A stretch of 64,000 nt of DNA from Nemertoderma westbladi (lineage: Eukaryota > Xenacoelomorpha > Nemertodermatida > Nemertodermatidae): positions 1 to 64,000 of the forward strand of contig JAUCBJ010004537.1 of NCBI GenBank assembly GCA_032718475.1, written 5' to 3'. Positions 1-14,164 of the stretch are shown piece after piece. The notes under the pieces were generated by a model, which was not told the DNA's origin, searched no databases, and saw only the letters and a list, made by a program, of their open reading frames with translations. Position numbers and translations under genes: made by a program. Within the stretch, counting starts at the first letter, position 1; each line of letters begins with the position of its first letter.

Positions 1-499
1 CACAGGTGAGTGCGGGTAAGAGCAAACAGATACACAATCACAGGTGAGTGCGGGTAAGGGCAAACAGATACACAATCACAGGTGAGTGCGGGTAAGAGCA
101 AACAGATACGGAAAAGTGCGTGTAAGGGCAAACAGATACGCAATCACAGGTGAGTGCGGGTAAGGGCAAACAGATACGCAATCACAGGTGAGTGCGGGTA
201 AGGGCAAACAGATACACAATCACAGGTGAGTGCGGGTAAGAGCAAACAGATACGGAAAAGTGCGTGTAAGGGCAAACAGATTCACAATCACAGGTGAGTG
301 CGGGTAAGGGCAAACAGATACGCAATCACAGGTGAGTGCGGGTAAGGGCAAACAGATACACAATCACAGGTGAGTGCGGGTAAGAGCAAACAGATACACA
401 ATCACAGGTGAGTGCGGGTAAGAGCAAACAGATACGGAAAAGTGCGTGTAAGGGCAAACAGATTCACAATCACAGGTGAGTGCGGGTAAGGGCAAACAG

Positions 500-1260
500 A
501 TACACAATCACAGGTGAGTGCGGGTAAGAGCAAACAGATACACAATCACAGGTGAGTGCGGGTAAGAGCAAACAGATACGGAAAAGTGCGTGTAAGGGCA
601 AACAGATTCACAATCACAGGTGAGTGCGGGTAAGGGCAAACAGATACGGAAAAGTGCGTGTAAGGGCAAACAGATTCACAATCACAGGTGAGTGCGGGTA
701 AGGGCAAACAGATTCACAATCACAGGTGAGTGCGGGTAAGGGCAAACAGATACGCAATCACAGGTGAGTGCGGGTAAGAGCAAACAGATTCACAATCACG
801 GGTGAGTGCGGGTAAGGGCAAACAGATACGGAAAAGTGCGTGTAAGGGCAAACAGATTCACAATCACAGGTGAGTGCGGGTAAGGGCAAACAGATTCACA
901 ATCACAGGTGAGTGCGGGTAAGGTCAAACAGATACACAATCACAGGTGAGTGCGGGTAAGGGCAAACAGATACGCAATCACAGGTGAGTGCGGGTAAGAG
1001 CAAACAGATACGGAAAAGTGCGTGTAAGGGCAAACAGATTCACAATCACAGGTGAGTGCGGGTAAGGGCAAACAGATTCACAATCACAGGTGAGTGCGGG
1101 TAAGGGCAAACAGATACGCAATCACAGGTGAGTGCGGGTAAGAGCAAACAGATACGGAAAAGTGCGTGTAAGGGCAAACAGATACACAATCACAGGTGAG
1201 TGCGGGTAAGAGCAAACAGATACACAATCACAGGTGAGTGCGGGTAAGGGCAAACAGATT
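500..1260. repeat. Left copy of a ~1.95-kb spaced satellite block
   Basis: The order of A and B variants here recurs at about 2,450-3,170. A rare marker, CACGGGTGAG in place of CACAGGTGAG, sits at 797 and again at 2,745 (offset 1,948). The copies agree unit by unit apart from one extra 38-bp unit with GGTAAGGTC near 925 in this copy, after which the offset becomes 1,910. Block edges are approximate. Confidence 0.75.
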
Positions 1261-2449
1261 CACAATCACAGGTGAGTGCGGGTAAGGGCAAACAGATACG
1301 CAATCACAGGTGAGTGCGGGTAAGAGCAAACAGATACACAATCACAGGTGAGTGCGGGTAAGGGCAAACAGATACACAATCACAGGTGAGTGCGGGTAAG
1401 AGCAAACAGATACGGAAAAGTGCGTGTAAGGGCAAACAGATTCACAATCACAGGTGAGTGCGGGTAAGGGCAAACAGATACACAATCACAGGTGAGTGCG
1501 GGTAAGAGCAAACAGATACACAATCACAGGTGAGTGCGGGTAAGAGCAAACAGATACGGAAAAGTGCGTGTAAGGGCAAACAGATTCACAATCACAGGTG
1601 AGTGCGGGTAAGGGCAAACAGATACACAATCACAGGTGAGTGCGGGTAAGGGCAAACAGATACGGAAAAGTGCGTGTAAGAGCAAACAGATTCACAATCA
1701 CAGGTGAGTGCGGGTAAGAGCAAACAGATACGGAAAAGTGCGTGTAAGGGCAAACAGATTCACAATCACAGGTGAGTGCGGGTAAGGGCAAACAGATACG
1801 GAAAAGTGCGTGTAAGGGCAAACAGATTCACAATCACAGGTGAGTGCGGGTAAGGGCAAACAGATTCACAATCACAGGTGAGTGCGGGTAAGGGCAAACA
1901 GATACGCAATCACAGGTGAGTGCGGGTAAGAGCAAACAGATACGGAAAAGTGCGTGTAAGGGCAAACAGATTCACAATCACAGGTGAGTGCGGGTAAGGG
2001 CAAACAGATTCACAATCACAGGTGAGTGCGGGTAAGGGCAAACAGATACACAATCACAGGTGAGTGCGGGTAAGAGCAAACAGATACACAATCACAGGTG
2101 AGTGCGGGTAAGGGCAAACAGATTCACAATCACAGGTGAGTGCGGGTAAGGGCAAACAGATACGCAATCACAGGTGAGTGCGGGTAAGGGCAAACAGATA
2201 CACAATCACAGGTGAGTGCGGGTAAGAGCAAACAGATACGGAAAAGTGCGTGTAAGGGCAAACAGATTCACAATCACAGGTGAGTGCGGGTAAGGGCAAA
2301 CAGATACACAATCACAGGTGAGTGCGGGTAAGGGCAAACAGATACACAATCACAGGTGAGTGCGGGTAAGAGCAAACAGATACGGAAAAGTGCGTGTAAG
2401 GGCAAACAGATTCACAATCACAGGTGAGTGCGGGTAAGGGCAAACAGAT

Positions 2450-3170
2450 ACGGAATCACAGGTGCGTGCGGGTAAGGGCAAACAGATACACAATCACAGG
2501 TGAGTGCGGGTAAGAGCAAACAGATACGGAAAAGTGCGTGTAAGGGCAAACAGATTCACAATCACAGGTGAGTGCGGGTAAGGGCAAACAGATACGGAAA
2601 AGTGCGTGTAAGGGCAAACAGATTCACAATCACAGGTGAGTGCGGGTAAGGGCAAACAGATTCACAATCACAGGTGAGTGCGGGTAAGGGCAAACAGATA
2701 CGCAATCACAGGTGAGTGCGGGTAAGAGCAAACAGATTCACAATCACGGGTGAGTGCGGGTAAGGGCAAACAGATACGGAAAAGTGCGTGTAAGGGCAAA
2801 CAGATTCACAATCACAGGTGAGTGCGGGTAAGGGCAAACAGATTCACAATCACAGGTGAGTGCGGGTAAGGGCAAACAGATACGCAATCACAGGTGAGTG
2901 CGGGTAAGAGCAAACAGATACGGAAAAGTGCGTGTAAGGGCAAACAGATTCACAATCACAGGTGAGTGCGGGTAAGGGCAAACAGATTCACAATCACAGG
3001 TGAGTGCGGGTAAGGGCAAACAGATACGCAATCACAGGTGAGTGCGGGTAAGAGCAAACAGATACGGAAAAGTGCGTGTAAGGGCAAACAGATACACAAT
3101 CACAGGTGAGTGCGGGTAAGAGCAAACAGATACACAATCACAGGTGAGTGCGGGTAAGGGCAAACAGATA
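2450..3170. repeat. Right copy of the ~1.95-kb spaced satellite block
   Basis: Partner of the block at about 500-1,260, sharing the same order of unit variants and the CACGGGTGAG marker (2,745). It lacks one 38-bp unit present in the left copy, which is the kind of change unequal exchange makes. Confidence 0.75.
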
Positions 3171-6100
3171 CACAATCACAGGTGAGTGCGGGTAAGGGCA
3201 AACAGATACACAATCACAGGTGAGTGCGGGTAAGAGCAAACAGATACGGAAAAGTGCGTGTAAGGGCAAACAGATTCACAATCACAGGTGAGTGCGGGTA
3301 AGGGCAAACAGATACGCAATCACAGGTGAGTGCGGGTAAGAGCAAACAGATACGGAAAAGTGCGTGTAAGGGCAAACAGATACACAATCACAGGTGAGTG
3401 CGGGTAAGAGCAAACAGATACACAATCACAGGTGAGTGCGGGTAAGGGCAAACAGATACACAATCACAGGTGAGTGCGGGTAAGGGCAAACAGATACGGA
3501 AAAGTGCGTGTAAGGGCAAACAGATTCACAATCACAGGTGAGTGCGGGTAAGGGCAAACAGATACGGAAAAGTGCGTGTAAGGGCAAACAGATTCACAAT
3601 CACAGGTGAGTGCGGGTAAGGGCAAACAGATACGGAAAAGTGCGTGTAAGGGCAAACAGATTCACAATCACAGGTGAGTGCGTGTAAGGGCAAACAGATT
3701 CACAATCACAGGTGAGTGCGGGTAAGGGCAAACAGATACGGAAAAGTGCGTGTAAGGGCAAACAGATTCACAATCACAGGTGAGTGCGGGTAAGGGCAAA
3801 CAGATACGGAAAAGTGCGTGTAAGGGCAAACAGATTCACAATCACAGGTGAGTGCGGGTAAGGGCAAACAGATACACAATCACAGGTGAGTGCGGGTAAG
3901 AGCAAACAGATACACAATCACAGGTGAGTGCGGGTAAGGGCAAACAGATACGGAAAAGTGCGTGTAAGGGCAAACAGATTCACAATCACAGGTGAGTGCG
4001 GGTAAGGGCAAACAGATACGCAATCACAGGTGAGTGCGGGTAAGAGCAAACAGATACGGAAAAGTGCGTGTAAGGGCAAACAGATACGAAAAGTGCGTGT
4101 AAGGGCAAACAGATACGGAAAAGTGCGTGTAAGGGCAAACAGATACGGAAAAGTGCGTGTAAGGGCAAACAGATTCACAATCACAGGTGAGTGCGGGTAA
4201 GGGCAAACAGATACACAATCACAGGTGAGTGCGGGTAAGGGCAAACAGATTCACAATCACAGGTGAGTGCGGGTAAGGGCAAACAGATACACAATCACAG
4301 GTGAGTGCGGGTAAGGGCAAACAGATACACAATCACAGGTGAGTGCGGGTAAGAGCAAACAGATACGGAAAAGTGCGTGTAAGGGCAAACAGATACGACA
4401 ATCACAGGTGAGTGCGGGTAAGGGCAAACAGATACGGAAAAGTGCGTGTAAGGGCAAACAGATACACAATCACAGGTGAGTGCGGGTAAGGGCAAACAGA
4501 TACGCAATCACAGGTGAGTGCGGGTAAGAGCAAACAGATACGGAAAAGTGCGTGTAAGGGCAAACAGATACGGAAAAGTGCGTGTAAGGGCAAACAGATA
4601 CGGAAAAGTGCGTGTAAGGGCAAACAGATACGGAAAAGTGCGTGTAAGGGCAAACAGATTCACAATCACAGGTGAGTGCGGGTAAGGGCAAACAGATACA
4701 CAATCACAGGTGAGTGCGGGTAAGGGCAAACAGATTCACAATCACAGGTGAGTGCGGGTAAGGGCAAACAGATACACAATCACAGGTGAGTGCGGGTAAG
4801 AGCAAACAGATACGGAAAAGTGCGTGTAAGGGCAAACAGATTCACAATCACAGGTGAGTGCGGGTAAGGGCAAACAGATACGCAATCACAGGTGAGTGCG
4901 GGTAAGAGCAAACAGATACGGAAAAGTGCGTGTAAGGGCAAACAGATTCACAATCACAGGTGAGTGCGGGTAAGGGCAAACAGATACGGAAAAGTGCGTG
5001 TAAGGGCAAACAGATTCACAATCACAGGTGAGTGCGGGTAAGGGCAAACAGATACGCAATCACAGGTGAGTGCGGGTAAGAGCAAACAGATACGGAAAAG
5101 TGCGTGTAAGGGCAAACAGATACACAATCACAGGTGAGTGCGGGTAAGAGCAAACAGATACACAATCACAGGTGAGTGCGGGTAAGGGCAAACAGATACA
5201 CAATCACAGGTGAGTGCGGGTAAGAGCAAACAGATACGGAAAAGTGCGTGTAAGGGCAAACAGATACACAATCACAGGTGAGTGCGGGTAAGAGCAAACA
5301 GATACGGAAAAGTGCGTGTAAGGGCAAACAGATTCACAATCACAGGTGAGTGCGGGTAAGGGCAAACAGATACACAATCACAGGTGAGTGCGGGTAAGAG
5401 CAAACAGATACGGAAAAGTGCGTGTAAGGGCAAACAGATACACAATCACAGGTGAGTGCGGGTAAGAGCAAACAGATACGGAAAAGTGCGTGTAAGGGCA
5501 AACAGATACACAATCACAGGTGAGTGCGGGTAAGGGCAAACAGATACGCAATCACAGGTGAGTGCGGGTAAGGGCAAACAGATTCACAATCACAGGTGAG
5601 TGCGGGTAAGGGCAAACAGATACACAATCACAGGTGAGTGCGGGTAAGAGCAAACAGATACACAATCACAGGTGAGTGCGGGTAAGGGCAAACAGATACA
5701 CAATCACAGGTGAGTGCGGGTAAGAGCAAACAGATACGGAAAAGTGCGTGTAAGGGCAAACAGATACACAATCACAGGTGAGTGCGGGTAAGGGCAAACA
5801 GATACACAATCACAGGTGAGTGCGGGTAAGAGCAAACAGATACGGAAAAGTGCGTGTAAGGGCAAACAGATTCACAATCACAGGTGAGTGCGGGTAAGGG
5901 CAAACAGATTCACAATCACAGGTGAGTGCGGGTAAGAGCAAACAGATACGGAAAAGTGCGTGTAAGGGCAAACAGATTCACAATCACAGGTGAGTGCGGG
6001 TAAGGGCAAACAGATACACAATCACAGTGAGTGCGGGTAAGGGCAAACAGATTCACAATCACAGGTGAGTGCGGGTAAGAGCAAACAGATACGGAAAAGT

Positions 6101-9100
6101 GCGTGTAAGGGCAAACAGATTCACAATCACAGGTGAGTGCGGGTAAGGGCAAACAGATACGGAAAAGTGCGTGTAAGGGCAAACAGATACACAATCACAG
6201 GTGAGTGCGGGTAAGAGCAAACAGATACACAATCACAGGTGAGTGCGGGTAAGGGCAAACAGATACACAATCACAGGTGAGTGCGGGTAAGAGCAAACAG
6301 ATACGGAAAAGTGCGTGTAAGGGCAAACAGATACACAATCACAGGTGAGTGCGGGTAAGGGCAAACAGATACACAATCACAGGTGAGTGCGGGTAAGAGC
6401 AAACAGATACGGAAAAGTGCGTGTAAGGGCAAACAGATACACAATCACAGGTGAGTGCGGGTAAGAGCAAACAGATACACAATCACAGGTGAGTGCGGGT
6501 AAGGGCAAACAGATACACAATCACAGGTGAGTGCGGGTAAGAGCAAACAGATACGCAATCACAGGTGAGTGCGGGTAAGAGCAAACAGATACGGAAAAGT
6601 GCGTGTAAGGGCAAACAGATACGCAATCACAGGTGAGTGCGGGTAAGGGCAAACAGATACGGAAAAGTGCGTGTAAGGGCAAACAGATTCACAATCACAG
6701 GTGAGTGCGGGTAAGAGCAAACAGATACGGAAAAGTGCGTGTAAGGGCAAACAGATACACAATCACAGGTGAGTGCGGGTAAGAGCAAACAGATACACAA
6801 TCACAGGTGAGTGCGGGTAAGGGCAAACAGATACACAATCACAGGTGAGTGCGGGTAAGAGCAAACAGATACGGAAAAGTGCGTGTAAGGGCAAACAGAT
6901 ACACAATCACAGGTGAGTGCGGGTAAGGGCAAACAGATACACAATCACAGGTGAGTGCGGGTAAGAGCAAACAGATACGGAAAAGTGCGTGTAAGGGCAA
7001 ACAGATTCACAATCACAGGTGAGTGCGGGTAAGGGCAAACAGATACGCAATCACAGGTGAGTGCGGGTAAGAGCAAACAGATACGGAAAAGTGCGTGTAA
7101 GGGCAAACAGATACGCAATCACAGGTGAGTGCGGGTAAGGGCAAACAGATACGGAAAAGTGCGTGTAAGGGCAAACAGATTCACAATCACAGGTGAGTGC
7201 GGGTAAGGGCAAACAGATACGCAATCACAGGTGAGTGCGGGTAAGGAGCAAACAGATACGCAATCACAGGTGAGTGCGGGTAAGGGCAAACAGATTCACA
7301 ATCACAGGTGAGTGCGGGTAAGGGCAAACAGATACGGAAAAGTGCGTGTAAGGGCAAACAGATTCACAATCACAGGTGAGTGCGGGTAAGGGCAAACAGA
7401 TACGGAAAAGTGCGTGTAAGGGCAAACAGATACGCAATCACAGGTGAGTGCGGGTAAGAGCAAACAGATACACAATCACAGGTGAGTGCGGGTAAGGGCA
7501 AACAGATACACAATCACAGGTGAGTGCGGGTAAGGGCAAACAGATACGGAAAAGTGCGTGTAAGGGCAAACAGATTCACAATCACAGGTGAGTGCGGGTA
7601 AGGGCAAACAGATACGGAAAAGTGCGTGTAAGGGCAAACAGATTCACAATCACAGGTGAGTGCGGGTAAGGGCAAACAGATACGCAATCACAGGTGAGTG
7701 CGGGTAAGGGCAAACAGATACACAATCACAGGTGAGTGCGGGTAAGGGCAAACAGATACACAATCACAGGTGAGTGCGGGTAAGGGCAAACAGATACGGA
7801 AAAGTGCGTGTAAGGGCAAACAGATTCACAATCACAGGTGAGTGCGGGTAAGGGCAAACAGATACGGAAAAGTGCGTGTAAGGGCAAACAGATACGCAAT
7901 CACAGGTGAGTGCGGGTAAGAGCAAACAGATACACAATCACAGGTGAGTGCGGGTAAGGGCAAACAGATACACAATCACAGGTGAGTGCGGGTAAGGGCA
8001 AACAGATACACAATCACAGGTGAGTGCGGGTAAGGGCAAACAGATACGGAAAAGTGCGTGTAAGGGCAAACAGATTCACAATCACAGGTGAGTGCGGGTA
8101 AGGGCAAACAGATACGGAAAAGTGCGTGTAAGGGCAAACAGATACGGAAAAGTGCGTGTAAGGGCAAACAGATTCACAATCACAGGTGAGTGCGGGTAAG
8201 AGCAAACAGATACGGAAAAGTGCGTGTAAGGGCAAACAGATTCACAATCACAGGTGAGTGCGGGTAAGGGCAAACAGATACGGAAAAGTGCGTGTAAGGG
8301 CAAACAGATACACAATCACAGGTGAGTGCGGGTAAGGGCAAACAGATACGGAAAAGTGCGTGTAAGGGCAAACAGATTCACAATCACAGGTGAGTGCGGG
8401 TAAGGGCAAACAGATACGCAATCACAGGTGAGTGCGGGTAAGGGCAAACAGATTCACAATCACAGGTGAGTGCGGGTAAGGGCAAACAGATACGGAAAAG
8501 TGCGTGTAAGGGCAAACAGATTCACAATCACAGGTGAGTGCGGGTAAGGGCAAACAGATACGGAAAAGTGCGTGTAAGGGCAAACAGATTCACAATCACA
8601 GGTGAGTGCGGGTAAGGGCAAACAGATACGCAATCACAGGTGAGTGCGGGTAAGGGCAAACAGATACACAATCACAGGTGAGTGCGGGTAAGGGCAAACA
8701 GATACGCAATCACAGGTGAGTGCGGGTAAGGGCAAACAGATACACAATCACAGGTGAGTGCGGGTAAGGGCAAACAGATACGCAATCACAGGTGAGTGCG
8801 GGTAAGGGCAAACAGATACACAATCACAGGTGAGTGCGGGTAAGAGCAAACAGATACGGAAAAGTGCGTGTAAGGGCAAACAGATACACAATCACAGGTG
8901 AGTGCGGGTAAGGGCAAACAGATTCACAATCACAGGTGAGTGCGGGTAAGGGCAAACAGATACGCAATCACAGGTGAGTGCGGGTAAGAGCAAACAGATA
9001 CGGAAAAGTGCGTGTAAGGGCAAACAGATTCACAATCACAGGTGAGTGCGGGTAAGGGCAAACAGATACGGAAAAGTGCGTGTAAGGGCAAACAGATTCA

Positions 9101-10370
9101 CAATCACAGGTGAGTGCGGGTAAGGGCAAACAGATACACAATCACAGGTGAGTGCGGGTAAGAGCAAACAGATACGGAAAAGTGCGTGTAAGGGCAAACA
9201 GATTCACAATCACAGGTGAGTGCGGGTAAGAGCAAACAGATACACAATCACAGGTGAGTGCGGGTAAGGGCAAACAGATACGGAAAAGTGCGTGTAAGGG
9301 CAAACAGATTCACAATCACAGGTGAGTGCGGGTAAGGGCAAACAGATACGCAATCACAGGTGAGTGCGGGTAAGGTCAAACAGATACACAATCACAGGTG
9401 AGTGCGGGTAAGAGCAAACAGATACACAATCACAGGTGAGTGCGGGTAAGGGCAAACAGATACACAATCACAGGTGAGTGCGGGTAAGGGCAAACAGATA
9501 CACAATCACAGGTGAGTGCGGGTAAGGGCAAACAGATTCACAATCACAGGTGAGTGCGGGTAAGGGCAAACAGATACGCAATCACAGGTGAGTGCGGGTA
9601 AGGTCAAACAGATACACAATCACAGGTGAGTGCGGGTAAGAGCAAACAGATACACAATCACAGGTGAGTGCGGGTAAGGTCAAACAGATACGCAATCACA
9701 GGTGAGTGCGGGTAAGGGCAAACAGATACGGAAAAGTGCGTGTAAGGGCAAACAGATACACAATCACAGGTGAGTGCGTGTAAGGGCAAACAGATTCACA
9801 ATCACAGGTGAGTGCGGGTAAGGGCAAACAGATTCACAATCACAGGTGAGTGCGGGTAAGGGCAAACAGATACGGAAAAGTGCGTGTAAGGGCAAACAGA
9901 TTCACAATCACAGGTGAGTGCGGGTAAGGGCAAACAGATACGCAATCACAGGTGAGTGCGGGTAAGGTCAAACAGATACACAATCACAGGTGAGTGCGGG
10001 TAAGAGCAAACAGATACACAATCACAGGTGAGTGCGGGTAAGGGCAAACAGATACACAATCACAGGTGAGTGCGGGTAAGAGCAAACAGATACACAATCA
10101 CAGGTGAGTGCGGGTAAGGGCAAACAGATACACAATCACAGGTGAGTGCGGGTAAGGGCAAACAGATACACAATCACAGGTGAGTGCGGGTAAGAGCAAA
10201 CAGATTCACAATCACAGGTGAGTGCGGGTAAGGGCAAACAGATACGGAAAAGTGCGTGTAAGGGCAAACAGATTCACAATCACAGGTGAGTGCGGGTAAG
10301 GGCAAACAGATACGGAAAAGTGCGTGTAAGGGCAAACAGATTCACAATCACAGGTGAGTGCGGGTAAGGG

Positions 10371-11940
10371 CAAACAGATACGCAATCACAGGTGAGTGCG
10401 GGTAAGGTCAAACAGATACACAATCACAGGTGAGTGCGGGTAAGAGCAAACAGATACACAATCACAGGTGAGTGCGGGTAAGAGCAAACAGATACACAAT
10501 CACAGGTGAGTGCGGGTAAGGGCAAACAGATACACAATCACAGGTGAGTGCGGGTAAGGTCAAACAGATACACAATCACAGGTGAGTGCGGGTAAGAGCA
10601 AACAGATACACAATCACAGGTGAGTGCGGGTAAGAGCAAACAGATACACAATCACAGGTGAGTGCGGGTAAGGGCAAACAGATACACAATCACAGGTGAG
10701 TGCGGGTAAGGTCAAACAGATACACAATCACAGGTGAGTGCGGGTAAGAGCAAACAGATACACAATCACAGGTGAGTGCGGGTAAGGGCAAACAGATACA
10801 CAATCACAGGTGAGTGCGGGTAAGGTCAAACAGATACACAATCACAGGTGAGTGCGGGTAAGAGCAAACAGATACACAATCACAGGTGAGTGCGGGTAAG
10901 GTCAAACAGATACACAATCACAGGTGAGTGCGGGTAAGGGCAAACAGATACACAATCACAGGTGAGTGCGGGTAAGGTCAAACAGATACACAATCACAGG
11001 TGAGTGCGGGTAAGAGCAAACAGATACACAATCACAGGTGAGTGCGGGTAAGGTCAAACAGATACACAATCACAGGTGAGTGCGGGTAAGAGCAAACAGA
11101 TACACAATCACAGGTGAGTGCGGGTAAGAGCAAACAGATACACAATCACAGGTGAGTGCGGGTAAGAGCAAACAGATACACAATCACAGGTGAGTGCGGG
11201 TAAGAGCAAACAGATACACAATCACAGGTGAGTGCGGGTAAGAGCAAACAGATACACAATCACAGGTGAGTGCGGGTAAGAGCAAACAGATACACAATCA
11301 CAGGTGAGTGCGGGTAAGAGCAAACAGATACACAATCACAGGTGAGTGCGGGTAAGAGCAAACAGATACACAATCACAGGTGAGTGCGGGTAAGGGCAAA
11401 CAGATACACAATCACAGGTGAGTGCGGGTAAGGTCAAACAGATACACAATCACAGGTGAGTGCGGGTAAGAGCAAACAGATACACAATCACAGGTGAGTG
11501 CGGGTAAGAGCAAACAGATACACAATCACAGGTGAGTGCGGGTAAGGGCAAACAGATACACAATCACAGGTGAGTGCGGGTAAGGTCAAACAGATACACA
11601 ATCACAGGTGAGTGCGGGTAAGAGCAAACAGATACACAATCACAGGTGAGTGCGGGTAAGGGCAAACAGATACACAATCACAGGTGAGTGCGGGTAAGGT
11701 CAAACAGATACACAATCACAGGTGAGTGCGGGTAAGAGCAAACAGATACACAATCACAGGTGAGTGCGGGTAAGAGCAAACAGATACACAATCACAGGTG
11801 AGTGCGGGTAAGGGCAAACAGATACACAATCACAGGTGAGTGCGGGTAAGGTCAAACAGATACACAATCACAGGTGAGTGCGGGTAAGAGCAAACAGATA
11901 CACAATCACAGGTGAGTGCGGGTAAGAGCAAACAGATTCA
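10371..11940. repeat. Zone of pure 38-bp units with a 152-bp higher-order pattern
   Basis: About 40 consecutive A units without one B unit. Almost all variation is the triplet after GGTAA, which takes three states. Read in order they repeat as GGT, GAG, GAG, GGG (4 units, 152 bp), with 3-unit versions lacking one GAG. Between about 11,088 and 11,392 there are eight GAG units in a row, an apparently very recent single-unit expansion. Confidence 0.85.
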
Positions 11941-14164
11941 CAATCACAGGTGAGTGCGGGTAAGGGCAAACAGATACGGAAAAGTGCGTGTAAGGGCAAA
12001 CAGATTCACAATCACAGGTGAGTGCGGGTAAGGGCAAACAGATACGGAAAAGTGCGTGTAAGGGCAAACAGATTCACAATCACAGGTGAGTGCGGGTAAG
12101 GGCAAACAGATACGCAATCACAGGTGAGTGCGGGTAAGGTCAAACAGATACACAATCACAGGTGAGTGCGGGTAAGAGCAAACAGATACACAATCACAGG
12201 TGAGTGCGGGTAAGGGCAAACAGATACACAATCACAGGTGAGTGCGGGTAAGGGCAAACAGATACACAATCACAGGTGAGTGCGGGTAAGAGCAAACAGA
12301 TACACAATCACAGGTGAGTGCGGGTAAGAGCAAACAGATACGGAAAAGTGCGTGTAAGAGCAAACAGATACACAATCACAGGTGAGTGCGGGTAAGGGCA
12401 AACAGATACGGAAAAGTGCGTGTAAGGGCAAACAGATACACAATCACAGGTGAGTGCGGGTAAGAGCAAACAGATACACAATCACAGGTGAGTGCGGGTA
12501 AGGGCAAACAGATACACAATCACAGGTGAGTGCGGGTAAGAGCAAACAGATACACAATCACAGGTGAGTGCGGGTAAGGGCAAACAGATACGGAAAAGTG
12601 CGTGTAAGGGCAAACAGATTCACAATCACAGGTGAGTGCGGGTAAGGGCAAACAGATACGGAAAAGTGCGTGTAAGGGCAAACAGATTCACAATCACAGG
12701 TGAGTGCGGGTAAGGGCAAACAGATACGCAATCACAGGTGAGTGCGGGTAAGGTCAAACAGATACACAATCACAGGTGAGTGCGGGTAAGAGCAAACAGA
12801 TACACAATCACAGGTGAGTGCGGGTAAGGGCAAACAGATACGGAAAAGTGCGTGTAAGGGCAAACAGATTCACAATCACAGGTGAGTGCGGGTAAGGGCA
12901 AACAGATACGGAAAAGTGCGTGTAAGGGCAAACAGATTCACAATCACAGGTGAGTGCGGGTAAGGGCAAACAGATACGCAATCACAGGTGAGTGCGGGTA
13001 AGGGCAAACAGATACGGAAAAGTGCGTGTAAGGGCAAACAGATTCACAATCACAGGTGAGTGCGGGTAAGGGCAAACAGATACGCAATCACAGGTGAGTG
13101 CGGGTAAGGTCAAACAGATACACAATCACAGGTGAGTGCGGGTAAGAGCAAACAGATACACAATCACAGGTGAGTGCGGGTAAGGGCAAACAGATACACA
13201 ATCACAGGTGAGTGCGGGTAAGAGCAAACAGATACACAATCACAGGTGAGTGCGGGTAAGGGCAAACAGATACACAATCACAGGTGAGTGCGGGTAAGAG
13301 CAAACAGATACGGAAAAGTGCGTGTAAGGGCAAACAGATACGCAATCACAGGTGAGTGCGGGTAAGGGCAAACAGATTCACAATCACAGGTGAGTGCGGG
13401 TAAGAGCAAACAGATACACAATCACAGGTGAGTGCGGGTAAGAGCAAACAGATACACAATCACAGGTGAGTGCGGGTAAGGGCAAACAGATACACAATCA
13501 CAGGTGAGTGCGGGTAAGGGCAAACAGATACACAATCACAGGTGAGTGCGGGTAAGAGCAAACAGATACGGAAAAGTGCGTGTAAGGGCAAACAGATTCA
13601 CAATCACAGGTGAGTGCGGGTAAGGGCAAACAGATACACAATCACAGGTGAGTGCGGGTAAGAGCAAACAGATACGGAAAAGTGCGTGTAAGGGCAAACA
13701 GATTCACAATCACAGGTGAGTGCGGGTAAGGGCAAACAGATACGCAATCACAGGTGAGTGCGGGTAAGGTCAAACAGATACACAATCACAGGTGAGTGCG
13801 GGTAAGAGCAAACAGATACACAATCACAGGTGAGTGCGGGTAAGGGCAAACAGATACACAATCACAGGTGAGTGCGGGTAAGGGCAAACAGATACGCAAT
13901 CACAGGTGAGTGCGGGTAAGGTCAAACAGATACACAATCACAGGTGAGTGCGGGTAAGAGCAAACAGATACACAATCACAGGTGAGTGCGGGTAAGAGCA
14001 AACAGATACACAATCACAGGTGAGTGCGGGTAAGGGCAAACAGATACACAATCACAGGTGAGTGCGGGTAAGAGCAAACAGATACACAATCACAGGTGAG
14101 TGCGGGTAAGAGCAAACAGATACGCAATCACAGGTGAGTGCGGGTAAGGGCAAACAGATTCACA

